A stretch of 64,000 bases of DNA from Clostridiaceae bacterium BL-3 (GTDB lineage Bacteria > Bacillota > Clostridia > Clostridiales > Clostridiaceae): NCBI GenBank assembly GCA_902809985.1, contig CADDXC010000001.1:2542001-2606000 (forward strand), given 5' to 3'. Numbering within the stretch: the stretch's first letter is position 1; the number at the start of each line of letters is the position of its first letter. Positions 56,012 through 64,000 of the stretch are shown here, piece by piece. The notes below the pieces were generated by a model. The model was not told the DNA's origin. It searched no databases and was given only the letters and a program-made list of their open reading frames with translations. A program made the position numbers and the translations under genes.

Positions 56012-56718
56012 CACAGCCACCGCCAGTTTGGCAGAAGTTCAGCTTTAACAACATCTCCGCTCCATTCAATTATATTTTGCCCGGGGTTCAGTTTTGGAAA
56101 CTCCCCTGCCATCTTTGCATTCAGATTATTTCCTGCATCATCATAGCAGTCCTGTATAACTGAATTCACTATGATTTTTTCAGTTACATCTTTAAAACTT
56201 ATCTGCTCATCATTTACTTTAAGAACTATATCACCAGAGCCATAGATGTTCATTACAGGTTCGCTTTCCACAGTTCCGGGATTTATTATGACTGTACCTG
56301 AACTTATTATATTTATTATGTGATTTTCCACTGCATATTTGAAAGGTCTGCAGTTAAATATTACAGGAAACTCACTGAAGTATTTATACACCTGCTTAAA
56401 GTCAATGGCATTTACTACCTGGGCAATATATTTCTTATCAGGCTGGAAGCTGAATATCAGATCACTCTCACCTGCTGTAAAAAGCCAGGACTTTATTTCA
56501 TCAATTTTATCTGCAAGATTCTGCGTATCCTTCACTGAACACTCAACAGTCAGCGTTATGTCTTCATAAGTCTTTTCATCAAATCTTAAGTTTGAATCCC
56601 TGCCGGGAATATTTATTGTATTTACCCTGCGTTTAGGAGAAGGAAGATCCGGCCTTCTGGCTATTAAAATTTCAAAGTCATCACAGCTGTTCTTACCGCC
56701 AAAATCAAAACTCAGCAC
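56011..56718 (-). CDS. distal tail protein (Sipho_tail family)
   Basis: A 235-residue distal tail protein with RPDLPSPKRRVNTINIPGRDSNLRFD near the start and IISSGTVIINPGTVESEPVMNIYGSGDIVLKVN near the end, the Sipho_tail (gp19.1-like) layout. It would link tail tube to baseplate. I place the start at GTG 56718, which follows AAGGAGGAGTTTAAT and lies next to the tape-measure stop at 56720. A longer frame to 56778 would overlap that gene without a ribosome site. Confidence 0.85.
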   Translation of the reverse strand: MLSFDFGGKNSCDDFEILIARRPDLPSPKRRVNTINIPGRDSNLRFDEKTYEDITLTVECSVKDTQNLADKIDEIKSWLFTAGESDLIFSFQPDKKYIAQVVNAIDFKQVYKYFSEFPVIFNCRPFKYAVENHIINIISSGTVIINPGTVESEPVMNIYGSGDIVLKVNDEQISFKDVTEKIIVNSVIQDCYDDAGNNLNAKMAGEFPKLNPGQNIIEWSGDVVKAELLPNWRWL

Positions 56719-56719
56719 A

Positions 56720-59170
56720 TTAAACTCCTCCTTTTCCCAGGGCAGTTTTCTGCCTGTAAAATTCAAGTTCATAGGCAAGCTGCTCTATATCTTTTTCAGT
56801 GTAATTATTAAAGTTTTCTATATATAGGGTAAGTCCGTTTTTGCTGCTCATATTTCCTTTTTCTTCTGAACTATTGCTATAATTATAGGATACAGGTATT
56901 TCTGATACACCGGGACTTACTTTCATATCAAGTGACAGTCTGTTTACAGCATCAGAAACAAGGTATCTGCTCCTATTTATTCCTTCAGCAAGACCTTCCA
57001 TAAAGTCCGGCATCCAGCTTTCGTAATCAGTAAGAGGGCCTTCGTCCGGAACTGAAAAGTGAAGATAGCTTCTTATTTTAGCAGCCAGCGCACTTACCGC
57101 ATCTTCAACTCTCCCTATGGCAGATCTTATGCCATTAACAATTCCATTCACGAAATCCACTCCGTAGCTCCAGGCCCTTCCCGGTAAACCTGACAGATAA
57201 CTTAATGCGCTGTTTATGCCTCCTTCTATGGAACTTCTGACACTTCCTATGGTGCTTTTAACTCCATCTCTCATTCTGGTAAACATACTTGAACCATAAT
57301 TATAAAGCTTCCCGGGCAGTCCTGAAAACCAGGACAATACAGAATTCCATATGTTAATCACAGTTTCTTTTATACTGCTGCACAAACCTGTCACAGATTC
57401 TTTAAGTCTGGTCCAGGCATTTGCTGCAGTATTTTTTATAGTTTCCCATATGTTTGTTAAAGCTGTTTTTATATTTGTCCATATATGCTCTGTATCAGAT
57501 TTTAACTTTGTAAAGTTTCCGGTAACTATATCAAAGATTATAAGAACTGCCCCTAAAACAACATTTTTTATAATATCCCAGGTATTCTGAAATATTGTCC
57601 TGTAAAAATTTAAGGCGGGTTCTAAAAAGCTTTTTATACTGTTAAGGCCGCTGCTTACTGTATCTTTTAAAGTTTCCCAGGCAGTAAGTGTAGCAGTTTT
57701 TACATTTTCCCAGGCACCGGATACAGACATTTTGATATTTTCAAAAACAGCGGTAAGATTATTCCAAAGCTGAGCAGCTCCCTGCGAAATAACATCCCAG
57801 TGCTTGTAAATTTCGTATCCTGCAAATATGGCAAGGCCTATGCCAATAACCCAGGGATTAAACACCATTCCTAAGATTTTAGACATACCGCCTAATTTTC
57901 CTGCTGCAGTTGACACCTTTCCTATTGCTGTAGATATATCTCCCACAGCTCTTACCACACTTCCAGCTGCAACAAGAACCGGACCAGCTGCAGCAATTAA
58001 TGCCCCTGTGATTAGTATTATCCTCTGGGAACCCTGGTCCAGTTTTCCAAATGCCTGTATCCATTCATTTAATGCGGCAATTATGGGAGTTATTATAGGG
58101 AGTATATTCTGTCCCATTGTAGCACCCAGTTCTTTTAAACTCTCCTGAAATACTCTCATCTGGTTGGCAGTACCTGCACTGGTACGTTCAAAATCTCCAT
58201 GTGAATTTTTTGTCTTATCCATGACATAGTTATATCTAAGCTGAACTTTTTCTGCTTCGGTCATATCCTGTGTTTTTTTCTGTATGCCTTTTGAATAGGC
58301 ATACTGCTGCAGATTCGTATCTGTCATAACTATACCAAGCATTTTCAGGCTCTCTGTTTCACCGGTAAATATACCATTTAAAGCTTCTTCAGCCTGTTTT
58401 ATATCTATATTTTTAAAACTGGACAGGTCACCGGCAAGTCCAACAAGAGACATAGACATTTTGGCGGCTTCCCTCTGATTTAATCCCATACTTGTTGCCA
58501 TATCTCCATAAAGAGCAGACATATCAAGTGCAGTACCCTTTGCTATGCCGTAGCTTTTTAAAGTTGTATCCGACCAGTTTTTTACACTTTGACTGGTGTT
58601 TCCAAATGCAACTTCAACTTTATTCATACTTTCACTTGTATCTGAAGCAAGCCTTATACTTGCGGCTCCTGCTGCAACAAGCGGGGCAGTTACTGCAAGG
58701 GAAAGTTTAGATCCTGCACCTGTCAGTCCGTCACCTATGGATTTCATTTTATTTCCCACTCCGTCAAGACTTTTACCCAAGGCTGTCCACCTGCTGCTCT
58801 GAACCTCTATTTCTTTATTTGTTCTTGAGAGTTCTCCTTCCATTTGTGAGAGAGACTGTTTAGCCCTGTTGAGTTTTATTTCAAGTTCCTGGGTTGCCCT
58901 GCTGTCTCTGCCTTTAGTCTGTGCACTTTTAGTATAGGCCTGATCAAGAACAGTTACTCTCTGTTTCTGAAGCTCCAATTGTTTTGAAATGCTTTGTAAT
59001 TTTAGCCTGAGTCCTTCAAGTCCCTTTGAATTTTCTCCAAGTGCTGCAGTATTTGCTTTAAATTCACTGTCAAGCACTCTGAGATTTCTGTTGATACTGC
59101 TTATACCATTTTGAAATCCACTCGAATCCAGTCCTATTTTTACAGCCAGACTTCCGAGTTCTTCAGCCAT
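56720..59170 (-). CDS. phage tail tape measure protein
   Basis: An 816-residue protein. The N-terminal coiled-coil (SSINRNLRVLDSEFKANTAALGENSKGL, then LEIKLNRAKQSLSQMEGELSR) precedes the TP901-type tape-measure core (SVKNWSDTTLKSYGIAKGTALDMSALYGDMATSMGLN), a hydrophobic stretch (VIGIGLAIFAGYEIYKHW), and Trp-rich repeats such as LTAWETLKDTV and LTNIWETIKNTAANAWTRLKESV. Length sets tail length; the hydrophobic part aids DNA entry. It follows the frameshifted chaperone pair. Confidence 0.92.
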   Translation of the reverse strand: MAEELGSLAVKIGLDSSGFQNGISSINRNLRVLDSEFKANTAALGENSKGLEGLRLKLQSISKQLELQKQRVTVLDQAYTKSAQTKGRDSRATQELEIKLNRAKQSLSQMEGELSRTNKEIEVQSSRWTALGKSLDGVGNKMKSIGDGLTGAGSKLSLAVTAPLVAAGAASIRLASDTSESMNKVEVAFGNTSQSVKNWSDTTLKSYGIAKGTALDMSALYGDMATSMGLNQREAAKMSMSLVGLAGDLSSFKNIDIKQAEEALNGIFTGETESLKMLGIVMTDTNLQQYAYSKGIQKKTQDMTEAEKVQLRYNYVMDKTKNSHGDFERTSAGTANQMRVFQESLKELGATMGQNILPIITPIIAALNEWIQAFGKLDQGSQRIILITGALIAAAGPVLVAAGSVVRAVGDISTAIGKVSTAAGKLGGMSKILGMVFNPWVIGIGLAIFAGYEIYKHWDVISQGAAQLWNNLTAVFENIKMSVSGAWENVKTATLTAWETLKDTVSSGLNSIKSFLEPALNFYRTIFQNTWDIIKNVVLGAVLIIFDIVTGNFTKLKSDTEHIWTNIKTALTNIWETIKNTAANAWTRLKESVTGLCSSIKETVINIWNSVLSWFSGLPGKLYNYGSSMFTRMRDGVKSTIGSVRSSIEGGINSALSYLSGLPGRAWSYGVDFVNGIVNGIRSAIGRVEDAVSALAAKIRSYLHFSVPDEGPLTDYESWMPDFMEGLAEGINRSRYLVSDAVNRLSLDMKVSPGVSEIPVSYNYSNSSEEKGNMSSKNGLTLYIENFNNYTEKDIEQLAYELEFYRQKTALGKGGV

Positions 59171-59187
59171 ACTCTCTCACCACCTGT

Positions 59188-59660
59188 CTACAATATATTC
59201 AAAACATCATTTAGATTCTTTTTATATTCTTTGTCCGCCCTGTAAATCAAGATATCAAAATAGAAGAATATGTCCGTTTCATCAATATCATTTAGCATCC
59301 ATCCCTGCTCCAGAAGTTTCGAATATATCTCCTTTATAAAATCAAGCGGAGAAAGCTTTTCTTCTGCTCCTCCGCCTACTTGTTTGGGAACTCATTTAAT
59401 TTCTTTCCCAGATTCCCCACTATTCCGTTTATACTGCTGTTAAGAGTCTCTATAAGTTTATCAGCATCCAGACCATCATAAAAATCATCTCTCCCGAATT
59501 TATTCCCGTAAAGTTCAACTACAAAATCAACCAGACCGTCCAGATCCTTTGTTTTCAGATTATTAAAGTCTGTATTTTCATTTATTTCTATGGCTCTTCT
59601 GAGCATTCTTGTTTTCACCCTGGGCATTACATAAATCTTGTCATTTAATGATATTTCCAC
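59188..59660 (-). CDS. tail assembly chaperone pair (G and G-T) with programmed -1 frameshift
   Basis: The short product (94 residues, 59376-59660, GTG start after AAGGAGGG) ends EFPNK. In the codons before its stop lies the slippery heptamer CCCAAAC (59382-59388), in the correct C-CCA-AAC phase. Slipping back one base joins a 66-codon frame ending at 59188 (GGGAEEKLSPLDFIKEIYSKLLEQ; LIYRADKEYKKNLND). This is the standard arrangement of siphophage tail chaperones just upstream of the tape measure. Both products help assemble the tail. Confidence 0.85.
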
Positions 59661-59680
59661 AATTTGTCCCTCCTTTTATA

Positions 59681-60247
59681 TTAAGCTGACGGCTTATAAA
59701 CATTGGTAAACCAGGTATCTCCTCCTGTAAATCCGCTGTCCTCATCGGCAGTATACTTCCACCTGCCGTCCGCCCTTGTGAGAAAAACGCCTTTAAGTTT
59801 TGGCGTCTGAAAATTGGTCTTGTCCTCCTGAGTCGAATGTTCTTCCTCCGGTTCGCTGAATTTACCCTTGAGAAGCCAGACATACCTGTACCTGCCGTTC
59901 GCCTTTTTTATCTTGAATCCAATAGCTGCATAAGGTGCCATGTCATCAGCTGAGTAACTCATCACCTTTGTCGTTTCATCCAAACTATGACCTAAAAGTA
60001 CTGCCTGTACCTCCAAAGGCAGATCCTGAGTTTCAATTTCAACTTCCACTTCTCCCATGCTGGATACTGTCTCAACTGCCCTGTCATCTGCATATAGGGT
60101 GTCCGAATTACTCTTCGGGCTTATCTTCACATTTATTGCCGGTGAAATTAAATCCGGTATTCCGTAAGTTACCGCTGTTTCATCTGTCAAAACTGCATAT
60201 ACTAAATTTTCCACTCCCACAGGAGCACTGTTTACCACCTGAGGCAT
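59681..60247 (-). CDS. phage major tail protein
   Basis: A 188-residue tail-tube protein: VGVENLVYAVLTDETAVTYGIPDLISPAINVKISPKSNSDTLYADDRAVETVSSMGEVEVEIETQDLP, a pattern of the phi13-family major tail protein. Position after the tail completion protein and before the chaperones fits. GGGAGGAAATAAT precedes the ATG. Confidence 0.9.
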   Translation of the reverse strand: MPQVVNSAPVGVENLVYAVLTDETAVTYGIPDLISPAINVKISPKSNSDTLYADDRAVETVSSMGEVEVEIETQDLPLEVQAVLLGHSLDETTKVMSYSADDMAPYAAIGFKIKKANGRYRYVWLLKGKFSEPEEEHSTQEDKTNFQTPKLKGVFLTRADGRWKYTADEDSGFTGGDTWFTNVYKPSA

Positions 60248-60267
60248 ATATTATTTCCTCCCTTTGA

Positions 60268-60588
60268 TCAATCTAAATAGAAAAATCTTAATGCTTTATG
60301 ATATATTTTTGTATCCTTCTCAAATAAATCAGCCGCAGAAGTTCTTATAAACCCTGCGGCTTTCATATGACTTTTTACCCTTTCTGCAAGTTCTGTATAA
60401 TCATTTTTACTCCAGACATCTATCTGAATATAATAACCTGCGGCTTTTTCTTCATTGTCAGCATACTGCTCACCCTGCTCCAGATAGCTGAAAAAGGTTA
60501 TATAGGTATTTTCCCTGCCGTTATATTTCTGAAATGAAACAGGAACATTCAAGGATTTCAAAGCCTGAAGTATCAGACTGTTTATCAC
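60268..60588 (-). CDS. tail completion/terminator-like protein
   Basis: A 106-residue protein (ALKSLNVPVSFQKYNGRENTYITFFSYLEQGEQYADNEEKAAGYYIQIDVWSKNDYTELAERVKSHM) of the type annotated as phage tail completion or DUF3168-like minor capsid protein. GTG start within the stop of the gene upstream (GTGA). Likely caps the tail during assembly. Confidence 0.7.
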   Translation of the reverse strand: MINSLILQALKSLNVPVSFQKYNGRENTYITFFSYLEQGEQYADNEEKAAGYYIQIDVWSKNDYTELAERVKSHMKAAGFIRTSAADLFEKDTKIYHKALRFFYLD

Positions 60589-60971
60589 TTCAAACCCTCC
60601 TTCAAGGTTTCAGCTATAGTTTTCTGTATTTCCTCCTTATTTTTTTCATAGGCCGGCTGCAGAAACGGTCTTGCAGATATTTTTGAAGTTCCGAATTCTA
60701 AAAATTTACCGTAGAATATCTTCGAATTATCACTTTTATCCACACCTACAAGGATATATTTAACTCCTTCTTTCTTTTTCACACCACTTATTTTAAGTCC
60801 TTTTCTGAGTCTGCCGCTCCTGTCATTAAATGCATTTGTGACCTTTGCATCTTCAAGTACAGGTTCTGCGGCATTTTTCAACGCCTTGTTTTCAAGCCTT
60901 ATTATGTTTGCACCCATCCGGCTGAGCTTATCTAGTATTTGATCCACTCCCTTAAGTTCTATATCAGCCAC
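60585..60971 (-). CDS. HK97 gp10-like head-tail joining protein
   Basis: A 128-residue protein with VDQILDKLSRMGANIIRLENKALKNAAEPVLEDAK and the C-terminal FGKFLEFGTSKISARPFLQPAYEKNKEEIQ, the signature of HK97 gp10-type proteins (yg-flEfGTskm-a-PFl-PA). GTG start overlapping the upstream stop. Confidence 0.9.
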   Translation of the reverse strand: MADIELKGVDQILDKLSRMGANIIRLENKALKNAAEPVLEDAKVTNAFNDRSGRLRKGLKISGVKKKEGVKYILVGVDKSDNSKIFYGKFLEFGTSKISARPFLQPAYEKNKEEIQKTIAETLKEGLK

Positions 60972-61290
60972 TTTTCTCCACCTCCACAGCTTTTATTTCT
61001 ATAAATCTATTTTCGTACTTGATATTGTCAGCAGAAGTTATGCTGTACTGTTTACTTTCAAATAATATCCTCATATCACTGGATATACCGTATAAATACC
61101 TTATAGTAAATTTAACAGTTTTCTCTGCCTGGACTGCTGCTGCCTGGTAGTATTCTTTTCCTGATAAATTCGAAACCGATGCCCATACTGTTTTATAATC
61201 CTGCCAGACTTCAGTCTCAAATCCATTTTCATTAACTTCGGTAATAAATTTCTGAAGTGTTATTCTATGCCTTAAATTGCCTATATCCAT
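60964..61290 (-). CDS. phage head closure protein
   Basis: A 108-residue protein with IGNLRHRITLQKFITEVNENGFETEVWQDYKTVWASVSNLSGKEYYQAAAVQAEKTVKFTIRY, the head-tail adaptor (gp16/SPP1-type) family pattern. It overlaps the gp10 gene by 8 bases. Start preceded by GGTGAAAC. Confidence 0.88.
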   Translation of the reverse strand: MDIGNLRHRITLQKFITEVNENGFETEVWQDYKTVWASVSNLSGKEYYQAAAVQAEKTVKFTIRYLYGISSDMRILFESKQYSITSADNIKYENRFIEIKAVEVEKSG

Positions 61291-61294
61291 AGTT

Positions 61295-61570
61295 TCACCA
61301 GCTTTCCTTCCTATAGGAAAACAACAGTCTTGTCATGATATCCAATACCTCTTTTATCTCAAAGTTCTCCCGTTTTTCATACATATTGGCTGCAGCAAAT
61401 AAAACAGCCTGCTTTACTGTATCCGGTACTGTATCAAGTTCTGACAGCGGATACCTTAATATTTCCTCGCAGATTTCTTCTGAAGCAGTTATAAAATCAG
61501 TGATGAGTGTATCTTCCTCATCACCGTCAACTCTCAGATAAAGTTTTGCCTCTTCAAGTGAAATTATCAT
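61295..61570 (-). CDS. head-tail connector (gp6-like)
   Basis: A 91-residue protein reading SLEEAKLYLRVDGDEEDTLITDFITASEEICEEILR, then VKQAVLFAAANMYEKREN, typical of the gp6-like connector family (PhiETA/HK97). GGAGGTGGGTGT precedes the ATG. It lies between capsid and closure genes. Confidence 0.88.
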   Translation of the reverse strand: MIISLEEAKLYLRVDGDEEDTLITDFITASEEICEEILRYPLSELDTVPDTVKQAVLFAAANMYEKRENFEIKEVLDIMTRLLFSYRKESW

Positions 61571-61603
61571 ACACCCACCTCCAATTTAACCCTCTGCTTA
61601 GTT

Positions 61604-61819
61604 TTATGACATAAGTCCGGCATTTTTCAGTTTTGTAAGAAGTGCATTAAAATCATCTTTAAGTCCAGTTATATCTGCGGCAGTACTGTCAGATTGTGAC
61701 TCTGCTCTGGTAAACTGTGTTCCATCAATTTTAATTTCACCGCCATCTGTGATTTCAAGTATGCCTTTTACAACCCATTTGTCTCCGCCCTGCTCTGCAT
61801 AATTTTTTACATTACTCAT
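61604..61819 (-). CDS. head fibre-like small protein
   Basis: A 71-residue protein: KNYAEQGGDKWVVKGILEITDGGEIKIDGTQFTRAESQSDSTAADITGLKDDFNALLTKLKNAG. The VVKG-LEIt--G-i-idG-qf pattern fits the head fibre family (phi29 gp8.5-like). The C-terminal helix could trimerise. Start follows TAGGTGAG. Confidence 0.7.
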   Translation of the reverse strand: MSNVKNYAEQGGDKWVVKGILEITDGGEIKIDGTQFTRAESQSDSTAADITGLKDDFNALLTKLKNAGLMS

Positions 61820-61829
61820 TGAATCTCAC

Positions 61830-63026
61830 CTACGCTTTCATCTGCAAAATCTTAACGGCTTCAGGAAGTATCAGCTTTCCGTCAACTCTTTGTGCCGCCT
61901 TAAATCCAATCTGTCCTGTTGCTGCATAGAGTTCATTTAATCTCTGGAAGGATCTTCCCTGCCTGTCTGCCACCCAGTAGTAACTGAGATCACCAAAGGC
62001 TATAATCTTTGAACCCGATACTATTGCAGGCACATAGGCAGATGTCTTTACAGGTCTGTTAAGTATGGTATCGGGCTGCTGTGCTGTAACAGAAGGCTGC
62101 CAGATGTACTGACCGCTTCCGTCTTTAAGTTTTCTTATGGATTTAACAGTTGAGTCATTCATTAAAAATACAGCATTTTTTCTATATGGAGATTTAAGTG
62201 AGTAGAATAAATCCATAATCTCATCCAGAGTTATAGCTGCCGCACTTGATGCTGTGACCCCGAGTTCTCCTCCGCCTGTCCCGTTAAATATTCCTGTAGG
62301 CTTTCCCGTGCCGTCACCTGTGAAGAAGCTTTCTTCTTCTTTAGCACCGATTCTCCTCGCAAACTCTTTTGCTATATAATTCTCTAAATTAAAAACACTG
62401 TCATTAAGAAGTTCCTCGGAAACCTTAATCATAGTGGCCAGTTTATATGCTCCTATTGATACCTGTGAAAATGCATCATCTGATTCCGGAATGGCTCCTT
62501 CTTCATCCACCCAGGATGCGGTTCCCTTAGATGCGACCACAGGGATTTTCTTATCCCCCGATGATGTGGTGATTATATTTGCAAGCTGCCTGAATATGTT
62601 CTGTTCTTCCAGGCTTTCAATAAGTGTTTTTTCAAACTCGTCCGGTGCAAGGAAACCCCCTTCACTGTCAGTTCCAACCTGCAGTGCATTCTGAATATCA
62701 AAACTGCTCTTATTTCTCATGGTTTTCCAGAAAGCACTTTTATACTCATCTGATGCCCTTCCTGTCTTTTCTCCGGAAATGTTTCCACCGGGATTGTTCC
62801 TGATTGCACTTGAAGTTGCTTTTGAAAGTTCCAGATCCAGTGCTGCCTGTCTTTCAAGCCTGTCTATTTCCTTTCCCAGGTTTACAACATCGGCTTCCAT
62901 CTTTTCGTATGCAGCAGTATCTTCTGCTGATAATAATCTGCTTTCATTTCTCCTGCTGTCCAGAAAAGCCTTTGTACTGTCCCACAATTTAGCTCTCTTT
63001 TCTCTGAGTTCCAATATTTTATTCAT
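61830..63026 (-). CDS. HK97-type major capsid protein
   Basis: A 398-residue capsid protein. The N-terminal coiled-coil scaffold (ILELREKRAKLWDSTKAFLDSRR, then YEKMEADVVNLGKEIDRLERQAALDLELSKAT) is removed during maturation in related phages. The coat domain includes GGFLAPDEFEKTLIESLEEQNIFRQLANII, VPVVASKGTASWVDEEGAIPESDDAFSQVSIGAYKLATMIKVSEELLNDS and GDGTGKPTGIFN. The start at 63026 lies seven bases after GGGAGG; the ATG two codons earlier is too close. Confidence 0.93.
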   Translation of the reverse strand: MNKILELREKRAKLWDSTKAFLDSRRNESRLLSAEDTAAYEKMEADVVNLGKEIDRLERQAALDLELSKATSSAIRNNPGGNISGEKTGRASDEYKSAFWKTMRNKSSFDIQNALQVGTDSEGGFLAPDEFEKTLIESLEEQNIFRQLANIITTSSGDKKIPVVASKGTASWVDEEGAIPESDDAFSQVSIGAYKLATMIKVSEELLNDSVFNLENYIAKEFARRIGAKEEESFFTGDGTGKPTGIFNGTGGGELGVTASSAAAITLDEIMDLFYSLKSPYRKNAVFLMNDSTVKSIRKLKDGSGQYIWQPSVTAQQPDTILNRPVKTSAYVPAIVSGSKIIAFGDLSYYWVADRQGRSFQRLNELYAATGQIGFKAAQRVDGKLILPEAVKILQMKA

Positions 63027-63034
63027 GTACATTC
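63000..63034 (-). promoter_or_regulatory. capsid start-deciding ribosome binding site
   Basis: On the minus strand GGGAGGAATGTAC-ATG places the Shine-Dalgarno at a usable distance only for the second ATG (63026). The first ATG (63032) is one base away from the site. Confidence 0.6.
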
Positions 63035-63042
63035 CTCCCGAT

Positions 63043-63741
63043 TTAATATTTTAGAAGTTCAAGTCTTTTAAAAAGCTGCTCATACTGTATACCTGTTTCT
63101 GCCACAGGCTTCATTTGTTTCGTCTTCGGTATTTTCCTCATTAATGTGTTGGTGACAGTGACCTTGTCAAATATAAAACCGTCAGTTACATCTTTCTCAG
63201 TATCACCGTACAGAACTTCATCTGCAAAACCAAGCTCCACTGCTTTCTTAGAACTGAACCAGGTTTCAGCATCCATCATCTTTGATATCTTATTTCTAGG
63301 GAGTCCTGTCTTTTGCTCATAGGCATTGATTATACTTTCCTTTACCTCTGACAGCATATCAATCCCACTTTGTAAATCAGATTCTTCCCCAAAAATAACT
63401 GTAGATGGATTATGAATCATCATCATTGCTACCGGTGACATTAATATTTCACTTCCTGCCATAGCAATAACTGATGCCGCGCTGGCTGCTATTCCATCAA
63501 TTTTCACTGTTATCTTACCCTTGTATTCCTTTAGCATTGTGTAAATCTGATTTGCGGCAAAAACATCTCCTCCCGGAGAATTAAGCCATACTGTTATGTC
63601 TCCATCAGAAGCTGTAAGTTCATCCTTAAACTGCCTTGGAGTAATGTCATCATCAAACCAGCTGTCCTGTGCAATATATCCATCAAAATAAAGCGTTCTG
63701 CTTTCTTCATTTTTTACCCAGTTCCAAAATTTACGTTTCAT
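63043..63741 (-). CDS. phage head maturation protease (ClpP-like)
   Basis: A 232-residue serine protease with the ClpP fold: WLNSPGGDVFAANQIYTML, DGIAASAASVIAMAGSEILMSP (catalytic Ser in AASAAS) and MMMIHNPST (catalytic His). It cuts capsid and scaffold during head maturation. It overlaps the portal gene end by 11 bases. GAGGAAAG precedes the ATG. Confidence 0.92.
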   Translation of the reverse strand: MKRKFWNWVKNEESRTLYFDGYIAQDSWFDDDITPRQFKDELTASDGDITVWLNSPGGDVFAANQIYTMLKEYKGKITVKIDGIAASAASVIAMAGSEILMSPVAMMMIHNPSTVIFGEESDLQSGIDMLSEVKESIINAYEQKTGLPRNKISKMMDAETWFSSKKAVELGFADEVLYGDTEKDVTDGFIFDKVTVTNTLMRKIPKTKQMKPVAETGIQYEQLFKRLELLKY

Positions 63742-64000
63742 TTTCTTTCCTCCATTTTTTCCCTTTTATATATGCCCCGACATCTTCAAGTTTAAGCATA
63801 TTGCCATTCATGGCATATATATCTCCATTTTCAATAGTATTCATATTCTCCAAAGTCCTGACGTCATTTGGACTTAAAAACCCGTTTTGAATTCCTATTG
63901 CATAGCCCTGCATCCTGGAAGCATAATCACCCCTCAGCAGTCCTTCCACTACAAAACTTACAAAATACTCCCTTTTTTCACTTTCAGTAAACAGGGCTTT
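63731..64000 (-). CDS. phage portal protein, C-terminal part (runs off window)
   Basis: The last 89 codons are visible: ALFTESEKREYFVSFVVEGLLRGDYASRMQGYAIGIQNGFLSPNDVRTLENMN. This is the C-terminal region of HK97-type portal proteins (LLRGD--sR---Y--giqNGw-s-NdvR-lEnmn). The rest lies beyond 64000. Portal rings form the DNA entry vertex of the head. Confidence 0.88.
   Translation of the reverse strand, partial: KALFTESEKREYFVSFVVEGLLRGDYASRMQGYAIGIQNGFLSPNDVRTLENMNTIENGDIYAMNGNMLKLEDVGAYIKGKKWRKENET

Larger units (their letters stand above)
46551..64000. mobile_element. prophage, left end with structural region (right end outside window)
   Basis: All genes from 46609 on the minus strand form a phage late region ending in lysis genes and recombinases. 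In transcription order they are portal, protease, capsid, connectors, tail tube, tail chaperone, tape measure, tail tip, holin, amidase, two serine recombinases. Replication and lysogeny genes are outside. The left attachment site should be near the recombinase end (about 46.5 kb) but I cannot identify it without the other border. Confidence 0.85.

Noticed and set aside
59641-59883. Arg-rich frame overlapping the major tail gene
   Set aside because: It lies antisense-free but out of frame within a clear tail gene and has no start signal.

Overview
The window is AT-rich, with strong AGGAGG-type ribosome binding sites, T-box leaders, clostridial-type insertion-sequence remnants and a low-GC Siphoviridae-type prophage. 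This points to the Firmicutes, most likely Clostridium or a close relative. The species cannot be fixed from the sequence.

Layout. (1) 1-9.5 kb: small chromosomal genes, namely a radical SAM start, an XRE/DUF2975 regulator pair, an EFR1 ferredoxin-flavodoxin protein, a PEP-synthase/rifampin-phosphotransferase-like enzyme, a radical SAM protein and a MarR regulator divergent from a membrane protein. Between them lie decayed glycosyltransferase, SDR, HNH and TetR genes. (2) 9.6-11.5 kb: an MFS transporter behind two tandem T-box riboswitches and a consensus promoter. (3) 11.6-16 kb: transposon-passenger proteins, a broken zeta-toxin-like module, a J-domain membrane protein and a secreted or membrane EbhA-like protein. 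(4) 16.2-19.2 kb: two ribosome-protection resistance genes, a Cfr-like rRNA methyltransferase and an Lsa/CplR-like ABC-F ATPase, each preceded by a related leader peptide and a switchable hairpin region. (5) 19.7-23.3 kb: a TPR-like protein, a UPF0158 protein and a MalY/PatB aminotransferase broken by a 16-bp tandem duplication.

(6) 23.6-34.5 kb: a type I restriction-modification locus (hsdS2-hsdR-hsdS-hsdM) with a tyrosine recombinase, a silent hsdS cassette carrying 433 bp that read the same as the active gene, an hsdM relic and two toxin-antitoxin pairs (Phd-Doc; MazF/PemK with a DUF2281-like antitoxin). (7) 34.5-41 kb: an ISLre2 transposase and a graveyard of IS1595, IS5, AraC, M20 peptidase and amino-acid permease pieces, including an in-frame peptidase-permease chimera, plus a lipoprotein. 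(8) 41-46.5 kb: a defence-like cluster with two adjacent DUF262 proteins (GmrSD/SspE-like), a zinc-ribbon protein, an Abi_C protein and an unrecognised partner. (9) 46.5-64 kb: one end of a prophage. Read in the direction of transcription (minus strand) it holds portal, ClpP-like protease, HK97 capsid, head-tail connectors, major tail protein, frameshifted tail chaperone, tape measure, tail proteins, holin, amidase and two overlapping serine recombinases. The portal runs off the right edge.

The points most worth following are the paired antibiotic-responsive leaders, the HsdS cassette system, the DUF262/Abi cluster, the tandem T-boxes and the three scattered copies of a zinc-ribbon/small-ORF/zeta module.
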